The position numbers and the translations under genes were made by a program. A model generated the notes under the pieces. The model was not told where the DNA came from, did not search any database, and saw only the letters and a list, made by a program, of their open reading frames with translations. 64,000 bases of DNA from NCBI RefSeq assembly GCF_007097385.1, contig NZ_VJZS01000008.1:62001-126000 (forward strand), read 5' to 3'. This document shows positions 42,113 through 50,366 of this stretch, piece by piece (the stretch's first letter is position 1; the number at the start of each line of letters is the position of its first letter). This stretch comes from Flavobacterium sp. ZT3R18. GTDB lineage: Bacteria; Bacteroidota; Bacteroidia; Flavobacteriales; Flavobacteriaceae.

Positions 42113-42790
42113 ATGAAAAATATTATTATTACCGGAACAAGTAGAGGAATAGGTTTTGAGTTGGCTTTGCAGTTTGCCAATGCAGGACATCAGGTGCTTG
42201 CTTTGTCAAGAAAAATAAATGAAGTCTTGCTTTCTCATAAAAATATTAGCTGTCTTTCTGTTGATTTATCCAACGAAGAAGAGTTGCAACAAGTAACCGA
42301 TTTTCTATCTGCTACTTGGGATAGAATTGATGCTGTTGTCCATAATGCGGGCAGTTTGTTGTTAAGACCTTTTTTGGAAACGACACAACAAGATTTCGAA
42401 AATATATATAAAGTGAATGTTTTTGGCGTAGCCAATCTGACCCGAATCTGTTTGCCGTATTTGCAAAAAGGCAGTCATGTAGTAACCATTAGTTCTATGG
42501 GAGGCGTGCAGGGAAGCCTTAAGTTCGCAGGACTGGCAGCTTATAGTTCTAGCAAAGGAGCTGTAATTACTTTGTCTGAATTATTAGCCGAAGAGTATAA
42601 AGAGCTAGGAATTTCTTTTAATGTTTTGGCCTTGGGTTCTGTTCAAACCGAAATGTTACAAGAGGCATTTCCAGGCTACCAGGCGCCACTTTCTGCAAGT
42701 GAAATGGCTAATTATATTTATGATTTTACCCTTACTGGGAACAAATATTTTAATGGTAAAGTATTGCCGGTTTCTTCTACGAATCCGTAA
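42113..42790 (+). CDS. Short-chain dehydrogenase/reductase (SDR)
   Basis: 225 aa. Classical SDR: cofactor motif TGTSRGIGFELALQF (TGxxxGIG) at about 6-20, VDLSNEEEL, HNAG at about 78-81, TISSMGG (catalytic Ser region), and the YxxxK pair in AAYSSSKGAVITL. The SR after TGT suggests NADP preference. The substrate is unknown. The -7 box lies directly at the start codon. Confidence 0.9.
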   Translation: MKNIIITGTSRGIGFELALQFANAGHQVLALSRKINEVLLSHKNISCLSVDLSNEEELQQVTDFLSATWDRIDAVVHNAGSLLLRPFLETTQQDFENIYKVNVFGVANLTRICLPYLQKGSHVVTISSMGGVQGSLKFAGLAAYSSSKGAVITLSELLAEEYKELGISFNVLALGSVQTEMLQEAFPGYQAPLSASEMANYIYDFTLTGNKYFNGKVLPVSSTNP

Positions 42791-42856
42791 TGAATTAAAA
42801 TCCAAAAGGCAAAATCCCAAAACACATTCTAAATTCTAAAATCTAAAACCAAATCA

Positions 42857-43456
42857 TTGCCTGAAACTCTTTTAAAATATCTACCAGAACATGCCGTAAA
42901 GCCAGTTTTTGAACTGATTGTTACGCATCAGGTGCATCTTAAAATTGTCAATGAGAGGCAAACCCGTCATGGCGATTATCGAAAAGGGATGAATGGAAAA
43001 CATGAAATTACGGTTAATTCGAGTCTCAATAAATACAAGTTTTTGATTACGTTGATTCACGAAATCTCGCATTTGGTGGCGTTTGAAAAATTTGGCAGAA
43101 GCATAAAACCACATGGTGGGGAATGGAAGCATTCTTTTCAGAGAATGATGGTTCCGTATATTCGGCCTGAGATTTTTCCGAATGATTTATTGCCTTTGTT
43201 GGCTAGACATTTTAGAAATCCTACAGCAAGTAGCGACACGGATGCCACATTAGCATTGGCATTAAAACAGTATGACAAACCCAATGATAAAAACTTTATC
43301 TTTGAGATTCCTTATGGAAGCGTTTTTAGAATTTCTAATGGAAAGATTTTTAAAAAAATCGCCATACGAACCAAGCGCTACGAATGCTTAGAAGTAAGCT
43401 CTGGACGATTGTATTTATTTAACCCAAATGCCGAGGTGGAGTTGTTGCCGGGCTAG
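42857..43456 (+). CDS. SprT-like zinc-metalloprotease-domain protein
   Basis: 199 aa from a TTG start at 42857; the first in-frame ATG is about 44 codons later and would remove conserved sequence (PETLLKYLPEHAVKPVFELIVTHQVHLKIVNERQTRHGDYRK). The zinc motif HEISHLVAFEKFGRSIKPHGGEWKHSF (about 75-100) gives HExxH plus a downstream His, as in SprT/Spartan. The C-terminal zinc ribbon is replaced by a short beta region (YGSVFRISNGKIFKKIAIRTKRYECLE). Likely a cytoplasmic DNA-protein-crosslink-type protease or an uncharacterised relative. The 66-bp leader is a low-complexity run of ATTCTAAAATCTAAA-like units. Confidence 0.82.
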   Translation: MPETLLKYLPEHAVKPVFELIVTHQVHLKIVNERQTRHGDYRKGMNGKHEITVNSSLNKYKFLITLIHEISHLVAFEKFGRSIKPHGGEWKHSFQRMMVPYIRPEIFPNDLLPLLARHFRNPTASSDTDATLALALKQYDKPNDKNFIFEIPYGSVFRISNGKIFKKIAIRTKRYECLEVSSGRLYLFNPNAEVELLPG

Positions 43457-43474
43457 TTAAATGCGGGGTTCTAC

Positions 43475-43530
43475 CACAAATTTGTGATTAATTTTTTTTG
43501 CCACAAATTACACGAATTACACACGAATTT
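43475..43530. repeat. CACAAATTTGTG palindrome and CACGAATTACAC-type repeat units
   Basis: CACAAATTTGTG (43475-43486) is a perfect palindrome. Just after it come ACAAATTACACGAATTAC and ACACGAATT units (43503-43529), the same type of unit that fills the MITE-like element at 44868-45048. It may be a decayed or partial copy in the 209-bp gap upstream of manC. Confidence 0.4.
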
Positions 43531-43665
43531 TTTCTTTTTTAATTTAAAGAAATTTGGGGGAGTTAGTGGCTAACTTTTAAACGATTTATGGAAACCCACT
43601 CCATAAGGTGCAGAAATTTAAACGTAAATTAAGATTTGCTTTAAAAGCAAACAAAAAATATAAAA

Positions 43666-44727
43666 ATGAACAAAAATTATTACGCAATATTAATGGCAGG
43701 CGGAATCGGTTCTCGATTTTGGCCAGTGAGTACAAGAGAATTTCCGAAGCAGTTTCATGATATGTTGGGTTCTGGTGAAACATTGATTCAAAAAACGTTC
43801 AGTCGGTTATCACAAATTATTCCGAAAGAAAATATTTTGATTCTGACTCATGAGAGTTACAATGATTTAATTCTAGAACAATTGCCAATGGTGAAACAAG
43901 AGCAAATTGTCTTAGAACCTGCAATGAGAAATACGGCAGCTTGTATTTTGTATGCTTCCTTAAAAATTAAAAAATTAAACCCAAATGCAGTCATGGTTGT
44001 CGCGCCAAGCGATCACTGGATTGAAGATGAAATGCAGTTTGTGGCCAATTTGCAGCGTTCTTTCGATTTATGCGAAAGAGAAGAAACCTTGATGACTCTA
44101 GGGATTTTACCCACGGCTCCAAACACGGGTTATGGCTATATTGAATTTGATAAATTGGATAGCCGTTCTATAAAAAAAGTGGTTCAATTTAGAGAAAAGC
44201 CAGATTTTAAAACTGCCAGACGATTTATTCAAAGTAGAAATTATTTGTGGAATGCAGGTATTTTTATTTGGAGCGTGCAATCTATTTTGAAGGCTTTTGA
44301 AGAATTCCAGCCCGAAATGTTTGCCCTTTTTATGGAAGGGTACGAGGTGTATAATTCCAATAAAGAAAGTGCTTTTATTCAAGAGAATTACCCCAAAGCG
44401 GCCAATATTTCTATAGATTATGCCATAATGGAAAACGCCAAAAATGTGTATGTGCTCCCAGCAACTTTTGATTGGAATGACTTAGGGACTTGGGGTTCAT
44501 TACATGAAAAATTACCAAAAGACGACAATAATAATGCAGTGGTAAACGCATCAGTATTATTACAAAATGCTTCAAATAACATCATTAGAACTGCCGTAGG
44601 AAAGCAAGTCGTTGTTGATGGCCTGGATGATTATATTATTGTGGATAAAGACTCTATTTTGTTGATTTACCCAAAAAGTAAGGAACAAGAAATAAAAGGT
44701 ATCGTTTCTCAGTTGAAACCGCTATGA
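43666..44727 (+). CDS. manC: Mannose-1-phosphate guanylyltransferase
   Basis: 353 aa. It makes GDP-mannose from Man-1-P and GTP for surface glycans and protein O-glycosylation. The nucleotide-binding motif GGIGSRFWPVSTREFPKQF is at about 11-29, followed by EPAMRNTAACILYA, VAPSDHWI, TAPNTGYGYIEF (about 145-156), FREKPDFKTA, NYLWNAGIFIW and SIDYAIMENAKNVYVLPATFDWNDLGTWGSL. The length is that of the guanylyltransferase domain alone, without the fused phosphomannose isomerase of ManC/AlgA bifunctional enzymes. Followed by a strong terminator. Confidence 0.93.
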   Translation: MNKNYYAILMAGGIGSRFWPVSTREFPKQFHDMLGSGETLIQKTFSRLSQIIPKENILILTHESYNDLILEQLPMVKQEQIVLEPAMRNTAACILYASLKIKKLNPNAVMVVAPSDHWIEDEMQFVANLQRSFDLCEREETLMTLGILPTAPNTGYGYIEFDKLDSRSIKKVVQFREKPDFKTARRFIQSRNYLWNAGIFIWSVQSILKAFEEFQPEMFALFMEGYEVYNSNKESAFIQENYPKAANISIDYAIMENAKNVYVLPATFDWNDLGTWGSLHEKLPKDDNNNAVVNASVLLQNASNNIIRTAVGKQVVVDGLDDYIIVDKDSILLIYPKSKEQEIKGIVSQLKPL

Positions 44728-44819
44728 AGAAATGTTTTCCTATAAAAATAAAAAAGCGGTTCCTGACAACCAAATTTTAAATACTTTTTCGGAAGAAATA
44801 GTTGAGTATGTCTTAATAA

Positions 44820-44860
44820 AAAAAGGTAGAAATGTTTTTTAAAACGATTTCTACCTTTTT
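44820..44860 (+). terminator. Terminator after manC
   Basis: Perfect 14-bp stem (44820-44833 with 44847-44860), 13-nt loop, with a T run in and after the right arm. Confidence 0.85.
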
Positions 44861-44867
44861 CTTTTTT

Positions 44868-45048
44868 GTTACTATGCAGCCTACACCAAATTAACGTAGG
44901 ATTTAAAGAAAAACAGACACGAATTACACAAATTTGCACAAATTGCATTGTGAAATTGTTTTTTTTGTGAAATTAGATTCAATTTTGATCCTGAATTCGT
45001 GTTAATTCGTGAAATTCGTGTAAAATTTTTGTTAGGCTGAATAGTTAC
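44868..45048. mobile_element. 181-bp MITE-like element with 16-bp terminal inverted repeats
   Basis: The left end GTTACTATGCAGCCTA (44868-44883) is matched at 14 of 16 positions by the inverted right end TAGGCTGAATAGTTAC (45033-45048). Inside are CACGAATTACACAAATTTG-type units on the left (from 44919) and their inverse (ATTCGTG three times, 44996-45020) on the right. There is no ORF. A non-autonomous element between the manC terminator and the mlaF-like gene is the simplest reading. It makes up most of the gap 44728-45062. Confidence 0.55.
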
Positions 45049-45062
45049 TCTTTTTTTAGTGA

Positions 45063-45824
45063 TTACCCTTTTAAATAAGCTTCTCTAACTTTCTTAAATA
45101 AGTTGGATGAATAAACAAACTCTACAATAGCCTCGTTATCGGTTACGAAAATCTCTTCGTTGGTTCCTTCCCAGGCTTTGACGCCATTTTTTAGAAATAA
45201 AATATTATCACCTATTTCCATTACCGAGTTCATGTCATGGGTGTTTACCACCGTAGTGATATTGTATTCTTCGGTGATTTCTTTGATGAGGTTGTCAATC
45301 AATATGGCAGTATTGGGATCTAATCCAGAATTGGGCTCATCACAAAACAAATATTTTGGGTTGTTTACAATGGCGCGGGCAATGGCAACCCTTTTTTGCA
45401 TACCACCAGAAATCTCCGAAGGTAATTTTTTATGGGCACCTACCAGGTTTACTCTTTTTAGAACGAAATCTACTCGATCTTGAATTTTGGAATTACTATC
45501 ATTAGTGAACATTTTCAATGGAAAGCCTACGTTTTCGGCAACGGTCATACTGTCAAAAAGGGCGCTGCCTTGAAAAAGCATTCCAATTTCAGTGCGTATT
45601 TCTCGTTTTTCATCGGCGTTCAATTCGGAATAGATTCGACCATCAAAAGAAATGGTTCCTACTTCGGGGGTATGAATTCCTAATAGTGATTTTAATAAAA
45701 CCGTTTTTCCCGATCCACTTTGGCCAATAATCAAATTGGTTTTACCTGCTTCAAAAACACAGGAAACCCCTTTTAGAATTTTGACGTCGCCAAATGATTT
45801 TTCTATGTTTTTTATTTCGATCAT
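45063..45824 (-). CDS. ABC transporter ATP-binding protein, MlaF-like
   Basis: 253 aa from the ATG at 45824. This start overlaps the upstream permease stop as ATGA, and IEIKNIEKSFGDVKILKGV then begins the ABC fold; a longer frame to 45884 would run inside the permease gene. Walker A GQSGSGKTVLLKSLLG (about 35-50), signature ISGGMQKRVAIARAI, Walker B YLFCDEPNSGLDPNT and the H-loop THDMN. The EPNSGLDP form is typical of MlaF-type lipid-transport ATPases. It would power phospholipid or other lipid trafficking across the envelope with the MlaE-like permease. Confidence 0.88.
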   Translation of the reverse strand: MIEIKNIEKSFGDVKILKGVSCVFEAGKTNLIIGQSGSGKTVLLKSLLGIHTPEVGTISFDGRIYSELNADEKREIRTEIGMLFQGSALFDSMTVAENVGFPLKMFTNDSNSKIQDRVDFVLKRVNLVGAHKKLPSEISGGMQKRVAIARAIVNNPKYLFCDEPNSGLDPNTAILIDNLIKEITEEYNITTVVNTHDMNSVMEIGDNILFLKNGVKAWEGTNEEIFVTDNEAIVEFVYSSNLFKKVREAYLKG

Positions 45825-46570
45825 TGCGTTAAAAGTAATTGCGTTAATATGTAATTCATCAAAATAATGGTTACAGATGTCCAAACAAATGCAACAGTAC
45901 TTGCTTTACCCACCTCTAGCGCTCCGCCTTTCATGTAAAAGCCATGAAAAGAAGGTATTGTGGCCAAAAACATTCCGAAGATGAAGGTTTTTAGAAAAGC
46001 ATAAAATACATGAAAAGTGATAAAATCTCTCTGTAAACCATCGATAAAATCAGTACTTGCTCCAAAACCACCATATACAGTGGCAACATATCCACCAAGA
46101 ATTCCTAAAAACATACTGATTCCTACCAAGAAAGGATACAACATTAAAGCAATTATTTTTGGAAAAACCAGATAATTCAATGAGTTTACTCCCATTACTT
46201 CGAGTGCGTCAATTTGTTCAGTAACACGCATAGATCCGATACTTGAGGTAATAAATGAGCCCATTTTTCCAGCCATAACGATGGACATAAAGGTAGGGGC
46301 AAATTCTAAAATCATGGATTGTCTTGTTGCAAATCCGATGAGGTATTTTGGGATAAATGAATTGGTTAGGTTTAAAGCGGTTTGAATGGCAACAACTCCA
46401 CCAACAAAGAAAGAAATAAAAGCGACAATTCCTAATGAGTCAATAATCAAGTCATCTACTTCTTTGAAAATAAGACCTTTCATTACGGACCATTTTGTTG
46501 GTTTTTTGAAAATCTCTTTCCACATCAAAAAATATTTCCCAATTTGGGAGGTATAGCGAATAAGCATCAT
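45821..46570 (-). CDS. MlaE-family ABC permease
   Basis: 249 aa with five or six transmembrane helices. Family features: an N-terminal amphipathic stretch, SFFVGGVVAIQTALNLTN, ILEFAPTFMSIVMAGKMGSFITSSIGSMRVTEQIDALEVMGVNSLNYLVFPKIIA (the conserved TEQIDAL cytoplasmic motif, about 125-150), and GGALEVGKASTVAFVWTSVTIILMNYIL at the end. It is coupled to the ATPase by a 4-bp ATGA overlap. No MCE/MlaD substrate-binding gene is adjacent. A TATTTTTG -7 box lies on the minus strand at 46632-46625. Confidence 0.9.
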   Translation of the reverse strand: MMLIRYTSQIGKYFLMWKEIFKKPTKWSVMKGLIFKEVDDLIIDSLGIVAFISFFVGGVVAIQTALNLTNSFIPKYLIGFATRQSMILEFAPTFMSIVMAGKMGSFITSSIGSMRVTEQIDALEVMGVNSLNYLVFPKIIALMLYPFLVGISMFLGILGGYVATVYGGFGASTDFIDGLQRDFITFHVFYAFLKTFIFGMFLATIPSFHGFYMKGGALEVGKASTVAFVWTSVTIILMNYILTQLLLTQ

Positions 46571-46685
46571 TTTTTTAAGTATTCAGTTTACAGTTTGCAG
46601 TATTCAGAAAAGAATACAGGTGTGCAAAAATACTGTATTTTGTTGGAATTTTAGATTTTGTTTTTAATTACAGAGGAGTAAAATA

Positions 46686-47585
46686 TTAAAACAATTTCTC
46701 TTTCATTTTTTTCAAACGATAATTTCTGATGAAATGGGCTTGTTCTTTGGTAACTAATAAAGGAGTTTTGACTTTTTTAGCTTTCCAGAAACCTTGAATG
46801 TAATCAAAGAAAAGAAGCGGTTTCTTTTTCATCATGGCTAATTTAGCGGATGAAATAGTCGTTATAAAAAAACCGTAACCCAAGGTGTAAAACGATTCTC
46901 CCTGTTTGTAACGTGCCGCTTTATTGTAATTGGCACCAGTGGGTTTTAGGTGTTTGATGATTAAGGATGCGTCTGTAACTACTTTCCAATTGTAAAATTT
47001 TGAGAGTAATTCATCGACAGTGTCCCATCCCATTGCGGGTTTTAAATTGCCTATTTGAAGAAAACATTCCTTTCTATAGGCTTTAAAGGCACCTCGAATG
47101 TGATCTTTATCAGTTAAGTTTTCCAGTACCCACTCTCCATTTTTTTCTACATAGGCGAAACCTCCAGCCATACCAACCGTAGGGTCGTTTTTGAAAATGT
47201 TTAATATGGTCTCAAAGTAATTGTTTGGAATGATTAAATCGCCGTCTAGTTTTACAATGACATCATAATTATCATCCAAAGTTTCAAACCCTTTGTGAAA
47301 AGCTTGAATGACCTTGCTTCCAGGTAAATGAATCGCTTCAGACGTTTTGTTGACTAAAGTAATAAACGGATTGTCTTTGGCGAAAGCCAAAACAATTTCG
47401 GCAGTTTTATCCGTAGAATTATCATTGACAACCACTACTTTTTTGGGTAAAACAGTTTGTGACACTAAGGATTGCAAAGTCAAAGCAATAAAAGCTTCTT
47501 CGTTATAGGCGGGGATAACTATGTAGTAAGCCCCCCAACCCCCGAAGGGGGAGTTTGTTGAATTTTGTATATTAGGATTGCTCAT
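46686..47585 (-). CDS. Glycosyltransferase family 2
   Basis: 299 aa. GT-A fold: YYIVIPAYNEEAFIALTLQSLVSQTVLPKKVVVVNDNSTDKT, VIVKLDGDLIIPNNYFE (DxD-type metal site), GMAGGFAYVEK, and MGWDTVDELLSKFYNWKVV (the ED-type catalytic region). No transmembrane helix is clear. Residues 12-19 (SPFGGWGA), just before the first strand, are encoded by a dispersed GC-rich repeat (47530-47552). An inverted copy ends the adjacent methyltransferase gene. Probably part of a small glycan or lipid modification pair with the methyltransferase. Confidence 0.86.
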   Translation of the reverse strand: MSNPNIQNSTNSPFGGWGAYYIVIPAYNEEAFIALTLQSLVSQTVLPKKVVVVNDNSTDKTAEIVLAFAKDNPFITLVNKTSEAIHLPGSKVIQAFHKGFETLDDNYDVIVKLDGDLIIPNNYFETILNIFKNDPTVGMAGGFAYVEKNGEWVLENLTDKDHIRGAFKAYRKECFLQIGNLKPAMGWDTVDELLSKFYNWKVVTDASLIIKHLKPTGANYNKAARYKQGESFYTLGYGFFITTISSAKLAMMKKKPLLFFDYIQGFWKAKKVKTPLLVTKEQAHFIRNYRLKKMKEKLF

Positions 47586-47639
47586 TATAAATATATTGTT
47601 TATCTGTTTATTTTGTTCCCCCTTCGGGGGTTAGGGGGC
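47530..47639. repeat. Inverted pair of a 23-bp GC-rich repeat embedded in two gene ends
   Basis: GCCCCCCAACCCCCGAAGGGGGA (positions 47530-47552) and its inverse at 47617-47639 match at 22 of 23 bases. The first lies in frame in the 5' end of the glycosyltransferase gene; the second forms the 3' end of the methyltransferase gene. Related CCCCGAAGGGG cores appear at 31245 and 14260. This is a recurrent flavobacterial repeat. Confidence 0.65.
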
Positions 47640-48156
47640 TCCTTTCAGCATAAACAATATAATACCTCGGGGTAAAAAAACGTAATAATGGACGAAATCC
47701 AATTTTTTTAACGGGATGTGTAAATTTCTCTTTAGCAATGATTTTCCAGCCAGTTTTTTCTAATAACCAATCCAATTGCCAATCTTCAAACTCGTGATAA
47801 TGCCTGTCCCACATATCAGTTTTGCTACGATAGGCAGAAGAAAACCAAAGACGCAAAGGAATTGATATTAGCAATTTATCTGATTTTATTTCTTTTAAAA
47901 TAGTGTAGGGGTTGAGTAAATGTTCGAAAATTTCAAAAGCGGTTACTACGTCTTGTTTCCCTTGGGAAAAAACACTTTGATTCACGTCTAAATCTTCTCC
48001 AGTAGTATTTTTTACCGTATAGCCTTCTTCTTTCATGATTTTAGAAAAGGGATTTTCGACACCTAAATCTAATATGGTTTCCGAGGTTGAGATGTGTTTT
48101 CTTAAAAATTCTAAAGTATGTTTGAATCTTTTATTTGGAAATGTTTTTTCGTACAT
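47608..48156 (-). CDS. Class I SAM-dependent methyltransferase
   Basis: 182 aa. The SAM-binding motif ETILDLGVENPFSKIMKEEGY (about 31-51) starts the Rossmann fold. DVVTAFEIFEHLLNPYTILKEI (about 73-94) is motif II/III. DRHYHEFEDWQLDWLLEKTGW follows in the C-terminal half. The last eight to ten residues (SPLTPEGGTK) come from a dispersed repeat, so the ancestral C-terminus was probably at ...IVYAER. Substrate unknown; the next gene is a glycosyltransferase 22 bp downstream. Confidence 0.8.
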   Translation of the reverse strand: MYEKTFPNKRFKHTLEFLRKHISTSETILDLGVENPFSKIMKEEGYTVKNTTGEDLDVNQSVFSQGKQDVVTAFEIFEHLLNPYTILKEIKSDKLLISIPLRLWFSSAYRSKTDMWDRHYHEFEDWQLDWLLEKTGWKIIAKEKFTHPVKKIGFRPLLRFFTPRYYIVYAERSPLTPEGGTK

Positions 48157-48510
48157 GTTTTTTTATTTTAACTATTGCGTTCGCTTTAGTAAAGGTTTTG
48201 AAATAAAGCATACAAAATTTGGCGATGTTATTTTGGTCTTTTTCAAGGTGAAAAATCTTTGAATAGTTTGGCTATTGAAATATTTTTTAACGAAGAAAAA
48301 GGGAAAAAGAACGAGATAAATTGTATGAGTTATTTTGAAACATTTACTTAAAGTTTGCAAATATAAAGATTCTGTTTCTTATACCGTTTGTAAATTATAA
48401 TTTGTCCAGTAATATTTGGGTTTGGTATTAAATCGTATAATTTCTCAGATTGTAAAAAATGATATAAAGTAATTATTTCAAAAAAACTTCAAATATCACT
48501 AAAAGTGGGT

Positions 48511-48548
48511 ATTGTGCAGAATAAAAAGTAATCTTAATATTGCACAAT
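48511..48548. promoter_or_regulatory. Inverted repeat ATTGTGCA / TGCACAAT upstream of the Rhs locus
   Basis: ATTGTGCA (48511-48518) and TGCACAAT (48541-48548) are perfect 8-bp inverted copies, 22 bp apart, about 90 bp before the first gene of the 48.6-58.8 kb locus. Could be an operator or chance. Nothing else is recognisable in the AT-rich gap 48157-48637. Confidence 0.3.
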
Positions 48549-48637
48549 TCTATAAAAGCTTAACATATATATAATGTAAATTTTTACAGAATTAACAAAA
48601 AACCAATTTTAATCTATTGTTGTTCTAATTTAACTCT

Positions 48638-50353
48638 ATGAAAATAAAATTACTTCTACTGTTACTTTTTTATTCTTGTCTTACCCAATCCCAAGATATC
48701 CTTTGGGAAAAATCATACGGAGGACTACATGCCGATTATCTTTTTGATGCACAACCCACGGCCGATTATGGATTTATTTTGGCAGGAAGTTCCCTGTCTG
48801 AAAAAACAGGAAATAAAACCGAGAATAATCATGGCGATTTGGATTATTGGGTTTGGAAAATGAATGAGAAAGGCGATCTTGATTGGCAGAAAAGCCTGGG
48901 AGGCAGTGGATTTGATTTACTTCAAAGTATCAAAAACACCAAGGATGGCGGTTTTATTTTGGCTGGAACATCAAACAGTAGCCCTGCTTCGACAAGCTCA
49001 GCCTCCGAGAAAGGGGGAACAATGGGAGACAAAAAAGAAAATTGCAAAGGCATTACTGATTTTTGGGTCATAAAACTAAATGCCAAAGGAGAAGAACAAT
49101 GGCAAAAGACAATTGGAGGCAGTGGTCAAGATGAATTGCTGTGTGCTTTTCAAACTAAAGATGGGGGCTATATGCTGGGAGGTTCATCCAGTAGTACAGT
49201 AAACAATGACAATTTCAATGGTAATAGCAATTTCAATAGTGATGGGAGTGAAAATAAAGGATTTGACGGGAAACCCGATTTAGCGGGTAAGACCGAAAAA
49301 TGTAGAGGCAACATGGATTACTGGATTGTAAAGCTGGATAATACTGGGGCTGTACAGTGGCAAAAAACATATGGCGGAGAATATGCAGATGTACTAAGAA
49401 GCATGGAACAAACCACAGATGGTGGATACATCATGGGTGGGTATTCTAATTCTTCTCGTTCTGGGGATAAGACAGAAGCTAATAATGGAATTGGCGATTA
49501 CTGGATTTTGAAAATTGACAATTTGGGCAAAATAGAATGGCAAAAAACATACGGGGGTAATGGAGACAATCAGTTGTATGTGATTCATCAAACCAAAGAT
49601 GGAGGCTATATAGCAGGAGGAAATTCAAACAGTACAACACCTCTTACTCTTATGGGAGGCAATGTTAGTAGCGGAACCGATTATTGGGTGTTGAAAATGA
49701 ACGAAAAAGGAGAAGTAGTTTGGAGTAAAACCTACGATTTTGGTAAAGTAGATATTTTGACTTCTATGGTAGAAAATGAAGATCATACATTCCTGATTGG
49801 TGGTTACGCACAAAGTGAAAGCGATCAAGGAATTAAAGGAGGTTTGCAATTGAAAGTGAGTGGTGACAAGGAAGGGATTAACGATTATATTGCTTTAAAG
49901 ATTAGCGATACTGGCGAAGAACTCTGGAAAAAGACTGTAGGTAGCAAAGGAGAAGATATTTTAAGGAAACTCATAGAAACCAGAGATGGAGGTTATTTGC
50001 TGGCAGGAACTTCTAATTCTAAATCCTCCCAAGATAAAAACTCAACTATTGGTGGCAATGATTTTTGGGTTGTAAAACTGAAAGACAAACAAAAACCTGA
50101 AGAAATAAAAGCCCATATAGAGGCAATCCCAAATCCTGTGAGAACTTTTACCAATATAATAGTTGGTTATGATTTTGAGCAAGGAACGGCATCACTCTAC
50201 GATATTACGGGACGACAATTACAGCATTTTGAAATAGGTAGCAGAACGGTTCCTATTGATTTAAGCAATTATCCAGAAGGGGTTTATGTGGTAAGTATAA
50301 AGACCAATGTGCGTACTGATGGGGTGAAATTGATTAAGGCAAGTAATAAATAA
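48638..50353 (+). CDS. T9SS-exported repeat protein with C-terminal sorting domain
   Basis: 571 aa. Signal peptide ends ...CLTQSQ (about residue 18). About seven repeats of 60-80 residues follow, each built on W-x-K-x-x-GG-x-x-x-D ... T-x-DGGYIxxGxSNS ... DYWIxKLxxxGxxxWQ, a blade-like pattern. Residues about 497-571 (IPNPVRTFTNI, SLYDITGRQL, YPEGVYVVSIKT, GVKLIK) are a type A T9SS C-terminal domain, so it should be surface-attached or secreted by the PorU/PorV system. Two repeats carry long inserts in the same variable loop; one contains a dispersed DNA repeat (48987-49001). It heads the Rhs locus, 13 bp upstream of the next gene. Confidence 0.85.
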   Translation: MKIKLLLLLLFYSCLTQSQDILWEKSYGGLHADYLFDAQPTADYGFILAGSSLSEKTGNKTENNHGDLDYWVWKMNEKGDLDWQKSLGGSGFDLLQSIKNTKDGGFILAGTSNSSPASTSSASEKGGTMGDKKENCKGITDFWVIKLNAKGEEQWQKTIGGSGQDELLCAFQTKDGGYMLGGSSSSTVNNDNFNGNSNFNSDGSENKGFDGKPDLAGKTEKCRGNMDYWIVKLDNTGAVQWQKTYGGEYADVLRSMEQTTDGGYIMGGYSNSSRSGDKTEANNGIGDYWILKIDNLGKIEWQKTYGGNGDNQLYVIHQTKDGGYIAGGNSNSTTPLTLMGGNVSSGTDYWVLKMNEKGEVVWSKTYDFGKVDILTSMVENEDHTFLIGGYAQSESDQGIKGGLQLKVSGDKEGINDYIALKISDTGEELWKKTVGSKGEDILRKLIETRDGGYLLAGTSNSKSSQDKNSTIGGNDFWVVKLKDKQKPEEIKAHIEAIPNPVRTFTNIIVGYDFEQGTASLYDITGRQLQHFEIGSRTVPIDLSNYPEGVYVVSIKTNVRTDGVKLIKASNK

Positions 50354-50366
50354 ACATACAAAACAG

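Noticed and set aside
45825..45884. A longer N-terminus for the MlaF-like ATPase, starting at 45884
   Set aside because: The extra 20 residues lie inside the permease gene and precede the ABC fold; the ATGA overlap start at 45824 is typical of coupled ABC genes.
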